A stretch of 64,000 bases of DNA from positions 4,960,001 through 5,024,000 of the forward strand of contig NZ_CP096882.1 of the NCBI RefSeq assembly GCF_023273875.1. The letters run 5' to 3'. This document shows, one piece after another, positions 50,889 through 60,071 of this stretch. This DNA comes from Pseudarthrobacter sp. SSS035. GTDB lineage: Bacteria > Actinomycetota > Actinomycetes > Actinomycetales > Micrococcaceae. A program made the position numbers and the translations under genes. How positions within the stretch are numbered: position 1 is the first letter of the stretch; each line of letters begins with the position of its first letter. The notes beneath the pieces were generated by a model, which made no database searches, was not told where the DNA came from, and saw only the letters and a program-made list of their open reading frames with translations.

Positions 50889-51989
50889 CTACTGCTGTGC
50901 AGGGCGCGATGTCAGATATTCGCGTAGTCCTGGGATTGCGAAGTCCACAAGTCCGTGGCCTGCAGGTTCTATGAGCCCGGCGTCCAGGAGTCGGGTTCGG
51001 TAGTTTCCCACAGCGTTGGGCCGCATTCCGGTCCTTTTGCCGATGTCCGTGGTGGACGAAGGAGCCGAGTCTTCGGCCATGGCCTGGAGGAAGTCTCGAT
51101 CTCTCCCGGATGTTGTTGAGAGTGCAGCTTCGATGACCACGCGTTCGTTTCGGCGGCGGGCAGCCGCGACCGCCCGGTCCGCTGCTGCGGCATCCAGGAT
51201 TCCAAGGCCGCTCTCCGCTTCCTGCCAGAGATAGTAGCCGACCAGTTGAATCAGGAAAGGGTATCCGCCGGTGCCTTCGGCCGCGCTCCTGGCCAGTTCG
51301 GGGCTGAGAGTCTTACCTGCCCCTTCAAATGTTTCGGTGAAGGAGCGTTCGACTTCAACGATTGAAGCTGCGTGGAGGTCGATCCGGTCTGCTCTTCGCA
51401 AGAACGTGGCGACCCCTTCATTCAGCAGATCGGAGACTGCGGCCGGCAATCCGGCAAAGATGAGTCCGATGGGCAGCCCATCTCGGATGAAGTGCTGCAC
51501 GTCGGCCGCGAGTTGGGACAATTCCCTGCGATCAGCGGCGTGGATCTCGTCAACAGTGATGACCAGGCCAGTGCCGCGCTGTGCCAACAGCCGGAGAAGC
51601 TGCGCCCCACGGACACGCCAGTCAACCTGTTCTTCAGGAGCGAGCTGGGTCGTAACGGCGAAGCCTGCAACTGACAAAGCGGTGACCCGCCGGCCGGTGG
51701 GTCCGTCGCCCAGTTCATTAGTCAGCCGTCGCATCGCTTCACCAATGCGGCCCAGGAATCCTCCGGTAGCTGTCTCGGAAACTACCGCCCAGCCGCTTGC
51801 TATGGCGAGATCTTCGGCGGCGCCCAGCATGACGGTCTTGCCGATACCCCGGGCTCCCGTGAAAATGGTCAAAAGACCCGGGGCACCCGAACCCAGACGT
51901 AAGCCGTATGCGAACTCGTCCAGCACTCCCCCGCGGCCGACCAGATCGGGCGGCGTCGCCCCTGCTGTCGGGCGAAACGGGTTTTCCAT
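50889..51989 (-). CDS. AAA ATPase (AAA_16-like) with C-terminal winged helix
   Basis: This 366-residue ATPase has Walker A TGARGIGKTVM, Walker B LVITVDEIH with the following sensor region LIFAGLPAAV, and a lid domain GTGGYPFLIQLVGYYLWQ. The C-terminal 70 residues look like a winged helix (TTDIGKRTGMRPNAVGNYRT). The start at 51989 has AGGAG upstream. Such solitary ATPases occur widely in actinobacteria and on their plasmids. Their roles are largely unknown, with regulation or phage response suggested. No effector domain is attached. Confidence 0.88.
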   Translation of the reverse strand: MENPFRPTAGATPPDLVGRGGVLDEFAYGLRLGSGAPGLLTIFTGARGIGKTVMLGAAEDLAIASGWAVVSETATGGFLGRIGEAMRRLTNELGDGPTGRRVTALSVAGFAVTTQLAPEEQVDWRVRGAQLLRLLAQRGTGLVITVDEIHAADRRELSQLAADVQHFIRDGLPIGLIFAGLPAAVSDLLNEGVATFLRRADRIDLHAASIVEVERSFTETFEGAGKTLSPELARSAAEGTGGYPFLIQLVGYYLWQEAESGLGILDAAAADRAVAAARRRNERVVIEAALSTTSGRDRDFLQAMAEDSAPSSTTDIGKRTGMRPNAVGNYRTRLLDAGLIEPAGHGLVDFAIPGLREYLTSRPAQQ

Positions 51990-52179
51990 GAGCGCTCCTG
52001 TGAATATCGATGAATCCTGTGAACCTTGTGAATCTCACCGTAGCAGCTTGGTTGCTGCGCCCGAGGCCGTTCGTCCGGTCCGCCCGACGCCGACCCCCGC
52101 GGCACCTGTGGGTGGGCACCGACGCCGCCGTACCCAATTGTCCAGACACTGTCTGGACATGCAGGGCTCAATAGAGCCC

Positions 52180-52482
52180 TTAGCCTTCGCACTCGATGCA
52201 GTATGAGTGGCCGTTGGCTTCGCGTGCGAGTTGAGACCGGTGCCGGACGAGGAAACAGGAGTAGCAGGTGAACTCGTCCGCGGCCTGAGGGATGACCTGA
52301 ACGATGAGCTCCTCAGCGACGATCTCTCCCCCAGGAGTCAGGCCCTCATCGAGGGCATCCGCTTCGTCGAGTTCGGTGACGACGCTGCGGGCATCCGGGG
52401 CATTCGCTGAGTGCAATGCCTCCAGGGAGCGGTCCTGGGATTCCTTAACATCGGAACGGACTTCGTCGTAATCGGTTGCCAC
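52180..52482 (-). CDS. DUF4193 family protein
   Basis: This 100-residue acidic protein matches the actinobacterial DUF4193 family: MATDYDEVR at the start, DEADALDEGLTPGGEIVAEE in the middle and ADEFTCYSCFLVRHRSQLAR with a final YCIEC. The four cysteines should form a zinc ribbon. The start is a GTG at 52482. The function of the family is unknown. In chromosomes it is a single-copy housekeeping-like gene, so its presence here indicates either chromosomal DNA or a plasmid paralogue. Confidence 0.85.
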   Translation of the reverse strand: MATDYDEVRSDVKESQDRSLEALHSANAPDARSVVTELDEADALDEGLTPGGEIVAEELIVQVIPQAADEFTCYSCFLVRHRSQLAREANGHSYCIECEG

Positions 52483-52625
52483 TTTGGGTGATTCTCATTT
52501 CTGACGTTTACTGCGCGGTTCCTTCTGACGAGACTGCAACGTACACCAATGCACCGTTGTTCCCATGTCCATGGGACTGGAGAACCTCGGGATCAGCTGT
52601 CCCTGCGAATGCCTAAGCTGTGGTC

Positions 52626-53312
52626 ATGAGGGTTTCAAAAACTGATTCCATCGCCGGGCTGCCGGCCGGGCTGGCCCGGGGCATCGCCCGCAAGTTCAGG
52701 GGCCGGGAAGGGGTCGCTGATGTTGTCGAAGACCTGCTCGACAGCACGGAATTTGAACTCGAGGCAGTCTTTGCTGGGCTGGAAGCTGCCGGGTATTTGG
52801 AGAAGGTCCGGGTCGACAACGACGGGGACGTCTGGTGGGACACCACCATCCAGGGCAATGCCCTGGCAATGGCAAGTTTCGGAAAACCGATCAGCAGAAA
52901 GACCGCAGACCGGCTCGTTACCGGGTTGCTGGAACGTGCGCGGGACTACAACGCGGACCCGGGAAATCCGGTGTTTATCCATACGATCAGGGTCTTCGGG
53001 AGCTATCTCAACCCGGAGATTGACCCCCTAGGCGACGTCGACATCGAGCTCACCTACGGTCGAAGGATCACAGACCAGAAGGCCCTGGCTGACTACACCA
53101 GAGCCAGCGGACGATCGTTCAACACGTACGTTGACCAACTGCTGTGGCCGCAGACTGAACTCGTCCTGCACCTGAAGAAACGGTCAGCGTTCATTAACAT
53201 CACCCTTGAAGACATCACCAGGCTGACCGACCGCTTCGAGACCATCTACAGCATCGATGCAGACCCGCATGCCGTCCGCCCGCCGGCCGACAGCGCCCTC
53301 ATCGGAAGGTAG
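52626..53312 (+). CDS. Nucleotidyltransferase-domain protein with winged-helix N-terminus
   Basis: This 228-residue protein has an N-terminal winged-helix-like part (residues 1-75) and a nucleotidyltransferase core. The catalytic pattern is VFGSYLNPEIDPLGDVDIEL, with the GS motif and the DxD pair separated as in polymerase-beta-like enzymes. Similar small proteins act as toxins that modify tRNA or as antitoxins. No clear partner gene is adjacent. The ATG at 52626 is chosen; an in-frame GTG lies six bases earlier. The near-perfect palindrome at 53369 follows the gene. Confidence 0.78.
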   Translation: MRVSKTDSIAGLPAGLARGIARKFRGREGVADVVEDLLDSTEFELEAVFAGLEAAGYLEKVRVDNDGDVWWDTTIQGNALAMASFGKPISRKTADRLVTGLLERARDYNADPGNPVFIHTIRVFGSYLNPEIDPLGDVDIELTYGRRITDQKALADYTRASGRSFNTYVDQLLWPQTELVLHLKKRSAFINITLEDITRLTDRFETIYSIDADPHAVRPPADSALIGR

Positions 53313-53368
53313 CGGACTCGGGACATTTACAACGCCACTTCGTCGCAACGTACGTGCTGACCTGTCAG

Positions 53369-53406
53369 GGCTGTAATAGTCCAAAGTACTTTGGACCATT
53401 ACAGCC
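53369..53406. terminator. 38-base near-perfect palindrome between convergent genes
   Basis: The two 19-base halves around GTAC (53386-53389) pair at 18 of 19 positions; only A53378/C53397 mismatch. It lies between the plus-strand nucleotidyltransferase gene and the minus-strand 70-residue gene, so a bidirectional terminator is the simplest reading. The lack of a loop and of a T-run also allows a dimeric protein-binding or cruciform site. Confidence 0.5.
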
Positions 53407-53429
53407 TGGGCTCCACGAATCCGGGCTGA

Positions 53430-53642
53430 CTACTCGCCCGGGTCGTGTCCGAGGACCCGGAGCAGGTCACCGGTGATCATCCGTAACTCTTCGAATCCGT
53501 GTTGGTAGAACAACGGGGTCATGTGGACCAGGGGCGTGTTGTCCAGTTCGGCCAGCAGCCGCAGGGCCTCGGCGATGACGTCCTGATCGCTCCCGCGGTT
53601 CGCATCCTGCTGACGATCCGCCTCTTCGTGCCCTCGCGTCAT
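53430..53642 (-). CDS. Small hypothetical protein after traA
   Basis: This 70-residue protein starts at 53642 with a GGAGG six bases upstream, and lies 72 bases after the relaxase gene on the same strand. It is acidic and helical (DQDVIAEALRLLAELDNTPL, FEELRMITGDLLRVLGHD). I do not recognise it. Its position suggests co-transcription with the mobilisation gene. Confidence 0.62.
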   Translation of the reverse strand: MTRGHEEADRQQDANRGSDQDVIAEALRLLAELDNTPLVHMTPLFYQHGFEELRMITGDLLRVLGHDPGE

Positions 53643-53714
53643 GTCATCCTCCCTCGGGTCAGTATTATTCCGGGCCGACCCGCAGGGGCCGGTGCAGGCG
53701 AACGGGTCGGCAGC

Positions 53715-56700
53715 CTACAGGGTGGGGCCGCGGCGGCCCTGTTCCGGGCCGGCGGTGGGTCCGCGGCGGGCCGCCTTCCGTTTGGCTTCTTCCGCGGCCT
53801 GGTCTTCCTGGGCCTTGCGGATTCGGGCCAGCTTTTCGGCGAAGTCGTTGCTGGTGGCGGGCTGCTTCTGTTGGGCGGCGGCCAGCCGTTCGGCCCATGA
53901 TGACTTGGCTTCCCCGCCGGCCGTCTCGCCGGTGGAGCGCTCTTCCTCCCGGCGTGCAGCGATCTCTTTCAGTGCCTCGGTGACGGCTTCCGGTGCCTGT
54001 TCCGGTGCCGGTGCACCCGGGTGGCTGTCCAGGTTTTCGCGGACCTTCCGCGCGGTACCGGCGACGTGTTCAGCCCGTTCCTGCTCCGGGGTCAGGGTGA
54101 CGTCCTGCGAGCGTTCCTCGCGCAGTGCGTCCACGACGCGTTCTGCCGGTGTCGGTTCTGTGGCTACCGTGGCTTGGACGTCGGCTGCCTCGGCCATGAG
54201 TTTTGCGTCGTCGGCCGACAGCGGTTCCTTGGCCGTCTGGGCGGAGTATTTGTGCATGGCGGTGACGCGTACGGCCAGCTCGGAACCGGTTCCCTTTTCG
54301 GTGTACTCGGCGGACAGAACTCTCGTCTCGGTTTCCGGGATCCGGTAGGTATCGCGGAAGGTCTTGACCTCCACGGCCAGGTCCCGCCACTGCTGCTGCT
54401 TTTGCGTGTCTGAGGGGACCGGCCCGAGGGCTTCGGCCCAGGCCGGCGGGGCGGCCGCGAGCTGGGATCCGAGGCGGTTGACTTCCTGGGCCATGGCCTC
54501 GCGGCGCCCTTCGAGTTCCTTGCGCCACAGGGCCGGGGTGTCCTTGTGCGTGATGACGTCGGCCGGTGCCATCCATGCCGGCAGACCATCCGGGGCCGGG
54601 GTGGTGGCCACAGGCTCGGGCAGGCGCCGGCGGAGGGCCTGCTCCGCTTCGATCCGGCGAAGGATCTGATCGGCTGCCTGGACGCGGGGGGCGTTCTCAT
54701 CGCGGCTGTAGTTGGTGACCGCACCGCGTTCGTAGGCTTCATCTGCACGGACCGGCTCCGGCATCAGCTCACGCAAGGCCTTCTCCTTTTGCAGGGAACC
54801 GGCGAGCCAGCGGGCCTTGGCGGCAGACGGGCCATCGTTGATCGTGACGTCAGTGCGCAGCTGTTCCTTGGCGCGGGTGATCCGGGCGTCAAGGTCATCA
54901 TCGGTGACGTGGCCGTGGAGCCGGGACTGCCAGGGGGTTTCCTTCGTCTCGGCCAACCAGGTCCGGGCCAGGTCACGCCTGTCCGGTGCAGGGGCCCCGG
55001 GGTTCTCGGCCGTGTTCGCCCGGGCGCGGACCAGCTCACCTGTGGCGCGGCGCTGGAGACGTTCCAGTGCTTCATCAGTGACTGCTTCCAGGGGCCGGCG
55101 CACGGGCGCCTCGGCGCGGGTGCGCCAGTAGTCCAGTTTGTCCTCCACGCGCCAGGCCAGGACGGCCCCGGCGTCCTGGGATTCCTCGAAAGGATCCCGT
55201 GCGGCGTCAGTCAGGAGGTTGGCGACATTGAAGCCTTCGTTCTCGGCCTTGCGCAGGTGTGTGGCGATCGCTCCCCACGCGTCCGAGGCAATGAACGGCT
55301 CCGCAGCGCCTTCACCAAGGATGCTGCGGGCGGTGTTGGCCATCCGGAGCTCGTTGGCCTGGTCGTCTATGTCTTTGTAGACGTTGACCATGTCGGGCAG
55401 TGCCCGGGCGGCTGCGCGGGCGGCGTCGATCTGTTCGTGTGCGGTGAGGTTCCCGTCGTGGTTCCCCGCCACGGAACGCAGCACGTCGGTGAGGGTTTCG
55501 CCGTCCTGGACCACACCGTAAAGGTTGTTGGACTCCCGCCCACGGGACGCCGCGACATAGGCCAGCGAACGGGAAAGGCCGGATCCGATCAGGGCGTGCG
55601 TGGTGTCGCAGGTCAGGCCCTGGGTGCGGTGGATGGTGGCGGCGTAGCCGAGCATCGTGTTCTCCCGCACATACCGTGCGGGCAGGGTGATCGTCCCGGC
55701 GTGACCCTGGTGCCTGGCGGTCAGGGACCCGTCCGCGTGGACTTCGGCCACGGTCCAGACGTCGTTGTTCTTCACGAAGTCTTTGCCCCGGTTCAGGGAC
55801 AGCCGGCGGTTGTTCTGTCGGGTGACGATGACGTCTCCGGCCCTGGCGGCGAGCCCGTCCCGCAGTGTCGCGGCCGGGCCGTCGGCCAGCGTCCCCGTAC
55901 CCAACCGGTAGGCCTGGGCGCGGGCGTTCAGCTCGGTGACCGTGGCGTTATCGAACGCCATCATCACCGAATGCTTACCGGCGGCGGTGTCCTTCTCCCA
56001 TGCCGTGTAGACGTGGGAGGTCATCGTTTCGGCATCCCCGCCAACCACGCGGCGGTTCTCCCGGTAGAAGGCCCACGGGTCATCCTCACCAACAGCCGGC
56101 GGTTCGCGCAGCGCTAACGTGGCGGCGGCCTCGGCGTTGTTGGGGGTGCCGTCAGCGTTCCGGAAACGGTGCAGGTCCTCCAGGTGCACCGCGCCAACGG
56201 TGTTCTTCAAGTACCGCAGAGCCCCGCCGGAACCAACGGCGGAGAGCTGGTTGTCATCCCCCAGGGCGCGGACAACAGCGCCGTGCTGTTCGGCGATGGT
56301 AACGACGGCGGCGAACAACTCCGTGCCGACCATGCCGGCTTCATCGAGGAAGATCACGTCCCCAGGGGTCAGGGCAACTCTGTTGGGGTTCTGGTTCTTG
56401 TAGCCGAGAACAAAGGAGTCAATCGTGGTGGCGTTGGCCCCCAGCTCCTTGCCCATGACTGCTGCTGCAGCGGCAGTAGGGGCAAGGCCGATCACCTTGC
56501 CGCCGGCCTCCCTCACCGTGTCAGCGGCGAGCTTCAAGGCCGTAGTTTTGCCGGCACCGGCGGGGCCGACACCGACCACCAGTAGCTTGTCACTGCACGC
56601 GAACTCCGCGGCCATGCGCAGCTGCCCGGCATCAAATTCTTTGTCCTGAGTTGCCAGGGCAAGCTCAAAGGCGTCCCGTGTTGCGGCGGGGATAACGGTG

Positions 56701-58331
56701 CGCTGGGCTGCTGTCAGGAGCCGGTCTTCACTATGCAGGACACCGGAGGAGGTGTAGAGGGTGGAGTGGACTTTGCCGTACCGGCTGGCACCATTCCGCA
56801 GCCGCAGACCCTCAATCTCGGAGGCCGGGTTAATCGCGGTAATACGGAGTGAGAACTGGTCAATGGCGCGGGCCTTGACCTGTTCGATGAGGTCTTTGGG
56901 GATGGGCAGTTCACCGAACTTGGACCCCAGCCGCCGGCGGGTTTCGGCGTCGATGTGGTGTTCTCCCCACACGCCGCGGCTGCGCTCCAGGGCGCGGATG
57001 ACACCGGCGGCTTCGGTGGCCGGGTCCACCTCGTCAGCGTGCGTCACCAACGGTTTGCCCTCGCGCTCGGCGGCGTCGCGGGCGTCGTGCCGGTGCGCCT
57101 GGGCCTTGGCCACAGCGGCAGGGCCAACGACCATGCCGGGGACCTGGGAGAACTCTTCGGTCCACTCGTTCACCAGGTCAGAGAGCCTGCGTGCGGCCTT
57201 CTTCTCGGGCCTCGTGTCGAGGGTCGCACGCTGCGCAAGGGCGATCATCTGCTTGGTGTCGGGGGCGTAGCCGTGGTCCTCGGTGAACTGCTGCACCAGC
57301 TTATCCAGCACCGGTTTGATATCCCCTGAGCGGGAGGAACCCGCTTCAATGGCGGCGAGGTTCACCCCGGCGATCTCGATCACGGGCCGGTCCCCGGAGA
57401 CTTTGCGTTCGGTCACTCCGACGCCCAGGCGGGTGCAGACCTTCTCCATGACGGTCCGGTTGTAATGCTCGGACGCGGCGACGTTGAACTGGTACAACAG
57501 GCGCCCGTCGAGGCTTGACCACTTGCCATCAACGCCCATGACCTTGTTCGAAACCACCACGTGATCGTGCAGCTGCGGGTCACCGTTGCGGGAGTCGTAA
57601 TGCCGGAATGTTGTGTAGACGAGTCCGCCTTCGACGTCTTCCTGGCGGACGCCGTTGCGGCCTCGCCGGGTGAACGTCGCTTCCTTTTCGAGGAAAGCCA
57701 TCGTCTCTTCGATGGCCTCGTGGTGCGCGGCTTCGATCTGCTTGCGGGCGTCCTCGCCGCCGACAGCCCACAGGAGGGACACGGACTTGGCCGGTGCGAA
57801 CACGAGGTCATAGCCTGCGACGGTCTGGGAGCCTGGTTTGGTCTGGGCGGTGATGAACTTACCCAGTTCTTCCTTGTCGCCAGGGTTCCGGCCGTTGAGT
57901 TCGCGGAAGTATTGGGCGCCTTCCTTGGTCCGGATCAGACGCCTCGCATCGGCGTCAGGCTCGCGGTGATTCATGCGCCGGAAGTCACCGGTGGCGGTGT
58001 TGATACGCGCCTGGAGCTCGTTGTCCTTCTGCGTGTGCTTGCGGTATCGCTGGCCCAAAGCGACCTTCGCGGACGGGTCAGCGGCCAGTTTCGCAGCGGC
58101 GTCCGGGTGCAGGCCCTCACCGAACAGGGCCGCCATCTGCGCCTCTGAGACCGCACCGGTAACGCCCAGGAGTGCGGCACCGCCGCCGCCCCAAAGGCCT
58201 GGCGGGTTGCCGTCCACGGTGTAGTAATCCCCCAGTGCACGGTCCTTCGTGCGCAGCTCATCACCACTGGCGACTTCACGTGTGTAGTACGTGTATCCGT
58301 CGCCGGCACTGAGCTTGTGCACGGTCATCAT
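53715..58331 (-). CDS. traA: MobF-family conjugative relaxase-helicase TraA
   Basis: This 1538-residue protein nicks and unwinds the plasmid for transfer. The N-terminal TrwC relaxase domain has catalytic tyrosines at 15-16 (YTYYTREV) and the metal triad HYDSRNGDPQLHDH, with H244, H255 and H257. A RecD/AAA helicase follows, with Walker A GPAGAGKTT at 588-596 and Walker B VIFLDEAGM around 659-667. The later helicase motif GYAATIHRTQGLTCDTTHAL is also present. The C-terminal 500 residues are charged and partly coiled-coil, as in other actinobacterial TraA proteins. The start at 58331 is next to a candidate oriT. No intact mating-pair genes are in the window. Confidence 0.95.
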   Translation of the reverse strand: MMTVHKLSAGDGYTYYTREVASGDELRTKDRALGDYYTVDGNPPGLWGGGGAALLGVTGAVSEAQMAALFGEGLHPDAAAKLAADPSAKVALGQRYRKHTQKDNELQARINTATGDFRRMNHREPDADARRLIRTKEGAQYFRELNGRNPGDKEELGKFITAQTKPGSQTVAGYDLVFAPAKSVSLLWAVGGEDARKQIEAAHHEAIEETMAFLEKEATFTRRGRNGVRQEDVEGGLVYTTFRHYDSRNGDPQLHDHVVVSNKVMGVDGKWSSLDGRLLYQFNVAASEHYNRTVMEKVCTRLGVGVTERKVSGDRPVIEIAGVNLAAIEAGSSRSGDIKPVLDKLVQQFTEDHGYAPDTKQMIALAQRATLDTRPEKKAARRLSDLVNEWTEEFSQVPGMVVGPAAVAKAQAHRHDARDAAEREGKPLVTHADEVDPATEAAGVIRALERSRGVWGEHHIDAETRRRLGSKFGELPIPKDLIEQVKARAIDQFSLRITAINPASEIEGLRLRNGASRYGKVHSTLYTSSGVLHSEDRLLTAAQRTVIPAATRDAFELALATQDKEFDAGQLRMAAEFACSDKLLVVGVGPAGAGKTTALKLAADTVREAGGKVIGLAPTAAAAAVMGKELGANATTIDSFVLGYKNQNPNRVALTPGDVIFLDEAGMVGTELFAAVVTIAEQHGAVVRALGDDNQLSAVGSGGALRYLKNTVGAVHLEDLHRFRNADGTPNNAEAAATLALREPPAVGEDDPWAFYRENRRVVGGDAETMTSHVYTAWEKDTAAGKHSVMMAFDNATVTELNARAQAYRLGTGTLADGPAATLRDGLAARAGDVIVTRQNNRRLSLNRGKDFVKNNDVWTVAEVHADGSLTARHQGHAGTITLPARYVRENTMLGYAATIHRTQGLTCDTTHALIGSGLSRSLAYVAASRGRESNNLYGVVQDGETLTDVLRSVAGNHDGNLTAHEQIDAARAAARALPDMVNVYKDIDDQANELRMANTARSILGEGAAEPFIASDAWGAIATHLRKAENEGFNVANLLTDAARDPFEESQDAGAVLAWRVEDKLDYWRTRAEAPVRRPLEAVTDEALERLQRRATGELVRARANTAENPGAPAPDRRDLARTWLAETKETPWQSRLHGHVTDDDLDARITRAKEQLRTDVTINDGPSAAKARWLAGSLQKEKALRELMPEPVRADEAYERGAVTNYSRDENAPRVQAADQILRRIEAEQALRRRLPEPVATTPAPDGLPAWMAPADVITHKDTPALWRKELEGRREAMAQEVNRLGSQLAAAPPAWAEALGPVPSDTQKQQQWRDLAVEVKTFRDTYRIPETETRVLSAEYTEKGTGSELAVRVTAMHKYSAQTAKEPLSADDAKLMAEAADVQATVATEPTPAERVVDALREERSQDVTLTPEQERAEHVAGTARKVRENLDSHPGAPAPEQAPEAVTEALKEIAARREEERSTGETAGGEAKSSWAERLAAAQQKQPATSNDFAEKLARIRKAQEDQAAEEAKRKAARRGPTAGPEQGRRGPTL

Positions 58332-58811
58332 CGCCCCAGCCTACCCGCCCGGGGACCTCACTCGTCGATGATGCATGAGGTGTGACAGATTCAGGGTGTG
58401 GTTGCCTTTCGACAGGGGAGAAAATTTGAAGGCAACCATGGCGTGTTTGTGGCCATCAAGTCTTTGATGCGGTTCTGCACATGAGAATGGGCTGTGGGTA
58501 ACACGCTTTTTGTTATCCATGGTGCGTTCGATTGTGTGGAACCGCCACGGTCCGGGGGTTGTCCACAGGTGGGTCCCGCGGAGAGACAGGGGTTCTCTCG
58601 GAGCCGTCCACGTGTGGGGAAACCCGGACACGCATCTGTCCGAGCATCGCGAGGTCCGTTCCTGTAGGTTGGTTCACGAGTGGACCAACCGCTGTGTATC
58701 AGCCCGAGCGAAAGCGAGGACCGATCCGGCGGCCACGCCGGCCATGGGCCAGTCACGGCGCTAGCCGTTAGGTCTGTCCCATGGAAAACCCAGGGGGAGG
58801 GACCCACGAAC
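58332..58811. other. Candidate origin of transfer region
   Basis: The region lies between divergent traA and a small coiled-coil gene, the usual place for oriT. It holds CATCAA/TTGATG around GTCT (58454-58469) and GGTTGGTTC/GGACCAACC around ACGAGT (58667-58690, 8 of 9 paired). It also holds both promoters. The nick site cannot be located from sequence alone. Confidence 0.5.
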
Positions 58812-59222
58812 ATGGCAGCACCACGGAAGTCCGCACAGCAGTTGGCCGCACGTGAGAAGGCACGGGCGAAAGCCCAGGAGCTCACTGCCCGCCACGAAAA
58901 ACTCATCGACCTCGCTGCTGAATTCTTCGAGCAGCAGGAACAGGCCGACCAGGTCCGCGCCGATGCCCAGGCGAAGGCGGACGCGATCATTGCCAAAGCA
59001 GAAGAAGATGCCGCAGCGGCCACGCGCAGCGCCGCCGGCACGGTGGCCGCGATGGTCGCCGCAGGCGAACCGAAGTCAGCCGTTGCCTCACGCCTGGGCG
59101 TCTCCGGCGCCGAACTGAAGAAACTGCTCGACCTCGACGCGGCCGAGCAAAGCGAGGCCACCCCCGCTGATGCCGCGGCTGCCCAGGACGAGGAAACGCC
59201 CTCGACGGCTCAGGCGGCCTAA
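58812..59222 (+). CDS. Small coiled-coil protein divergent from traA
   Basis: This 136-residue protein is a long alpha helix rich in Ala, Lys and Glu (residues 10-75) followed by a helix-turn-helix-like segment (KSAVASRLGVSGAELKKLLD) and an acidic Ala-rich tail. The ATG at 58812 has GGGGGAGGGA upstream. The combination of coiled coil and DNA-binding segment beside oriT suggests an accessory mobilisation or relaxosome protein. That role is inferred. A longer frame upstream to 58680 runs through the oriT hairpin and is not favoured. Confidence 0.72.
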   Translation: MAAPRKSAQQLAAREKARAKAQELTARHEKLIDLAAEFFEQQEQADQVRADAQAKADAIIAKAEEDAAAATRSAAGTVAAMVAAGEPKSAVASRLGVSGAELKKLLDLDAAEQSEATPADAAAAQDEETPSTAQAA

Positions 59223-59296
59223 GCACCACCGCACGCAATGATGGTCCCCGGCAGTTCATGCTGCCGGGGACCATCTGCGTCTTGGGGTGCCGCGTC

Positions 59297-59779
59297 CTAG
59301 AAGAGTGTAGGGGCGTCCGGGTCCGCCCCGGTGAGCAGTGCCCGGATCCGTTCCTCACGGTCCCAGCCGTGGGCTCGGACTTCATCGCGCAGCAGGCGGG
59401 ACCGGTCAGCGAAGAGAGCGCGGGAGAGCCCGCGCCAGCGGAACATCGTTCCGTTGGAGTCCCGGCCCTTGGCCAGACGGTCGGCCATGTTCTGCCGGTT
59501 CGTTCCGGGAACCAGATGTGTGTCCGCGCCGGTCGTGGCCCGGACGCAGATCGGCACATCGCACGAATGCATCAGATCCCCGAAGGAATCCAGCGGCAGC
59601 CCGTGCACCAGATGGAACGCGAAGCGATGCGGGCGTACCGCCCGGGTGCGTCCATCAGCGTTCAAGGTAAAGCGGCCATACCCATCGTCAGAGACGGCCG
59701 CTGTGTAGAGCCAGCAATCACCCGGGCGCGGGCCCTTACTGACCTTGGCCCAGAACCGTTCTGCCGGGGCGGGACTCAT
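59297..59779 (-). CDS. HNH endonuclease
   Basis: This 160-residue protein matches small phage/plasmid HNH proteins: ERFWAKVSKGPRPGDCWLYT at the start, the first conserved histidine in VRPHRFAFHLVHGLPLDSF, then LMHSCDVPICVRATTGADTH and GTNRQNMADRLAKGRDSNG. The His-Asn-His metal finger is recognisable. GGTGAG precedes the start at 59779. It ends the minus-strand operon. Such genes are common homing or packaging nucleases; here a role in mobile element maintenance is possible. Confidence 0.82.
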   Translation of the reverse strand: MSPAPAERFWAKVSKGPRPGDCWLYTAAVSDDGYGRFTLNADGRTRAVRPHRFAFHLVHGLPLDSFGDLMHSCDVPICVRATTGADTHLVPGTNRQNMADRLAKGRDSNGTMFRWRGLSRALFADRSRLLRDEVRAHGWDREERIRALLTGADPDAPTLF

Positions 59780-59786
59780 CGGGCAC

Positions 59787-60044
59787 TCACCAGCTGCGCC
59801 AGCGCAGCTCGAGCTTGTTGGCTGCCAAAAAGAAGCCGGCCATGAAAAGGAATCCGGGAATGGCTTGGGTGAAGCCCTGGCCGATCCAGAATCCAAGCGC
59901 GGACAGCAGGGCGATCACGCCGGCTGCTTTGCACAGGAAGATCAGGATGCCTTGGCCGGCCTGGACCGGGTGGGTGAGCGCGTAGATGATCCAGCCCGCC
60001 AGGGCCACAGCTACGAACGCTGCGAGGAAGAAGATGATGAACAT
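59787..60044 (-). CDS. Small membrane protein
   Basis: This 85-residue protein has two or three hydrophobic helices (IIFFLAAFVAVALAGWIIYA, then LIFLCKAAGVIALLSALGFW, then AIPGFLFMAGFFLAANK). AGGAG precedes the ATG at 60044. It is not recognised. Its stop is eight bases before the HNH start, so both are translated from one message. Confidence 0.75.
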   Translation of the reverse strand: MFIIFFLAAFVAVALAGWIIYALTHPVQAGQGILIFLCKAAGVIALLSALGFWIGQGFTQAIPGFLFMAGFFLAANKLELRWRSW

Positions 60045-60071
60045 GTCCGCTCCTAACGGGTCGTGTGGGCT

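Noticed and set aside
54546..56117. Plus-strand 523-residue open frame
   Set aside because: It lies wholly antisense to the traA relaxase gene, has no recognisable domain and is a high-G+C shadow.
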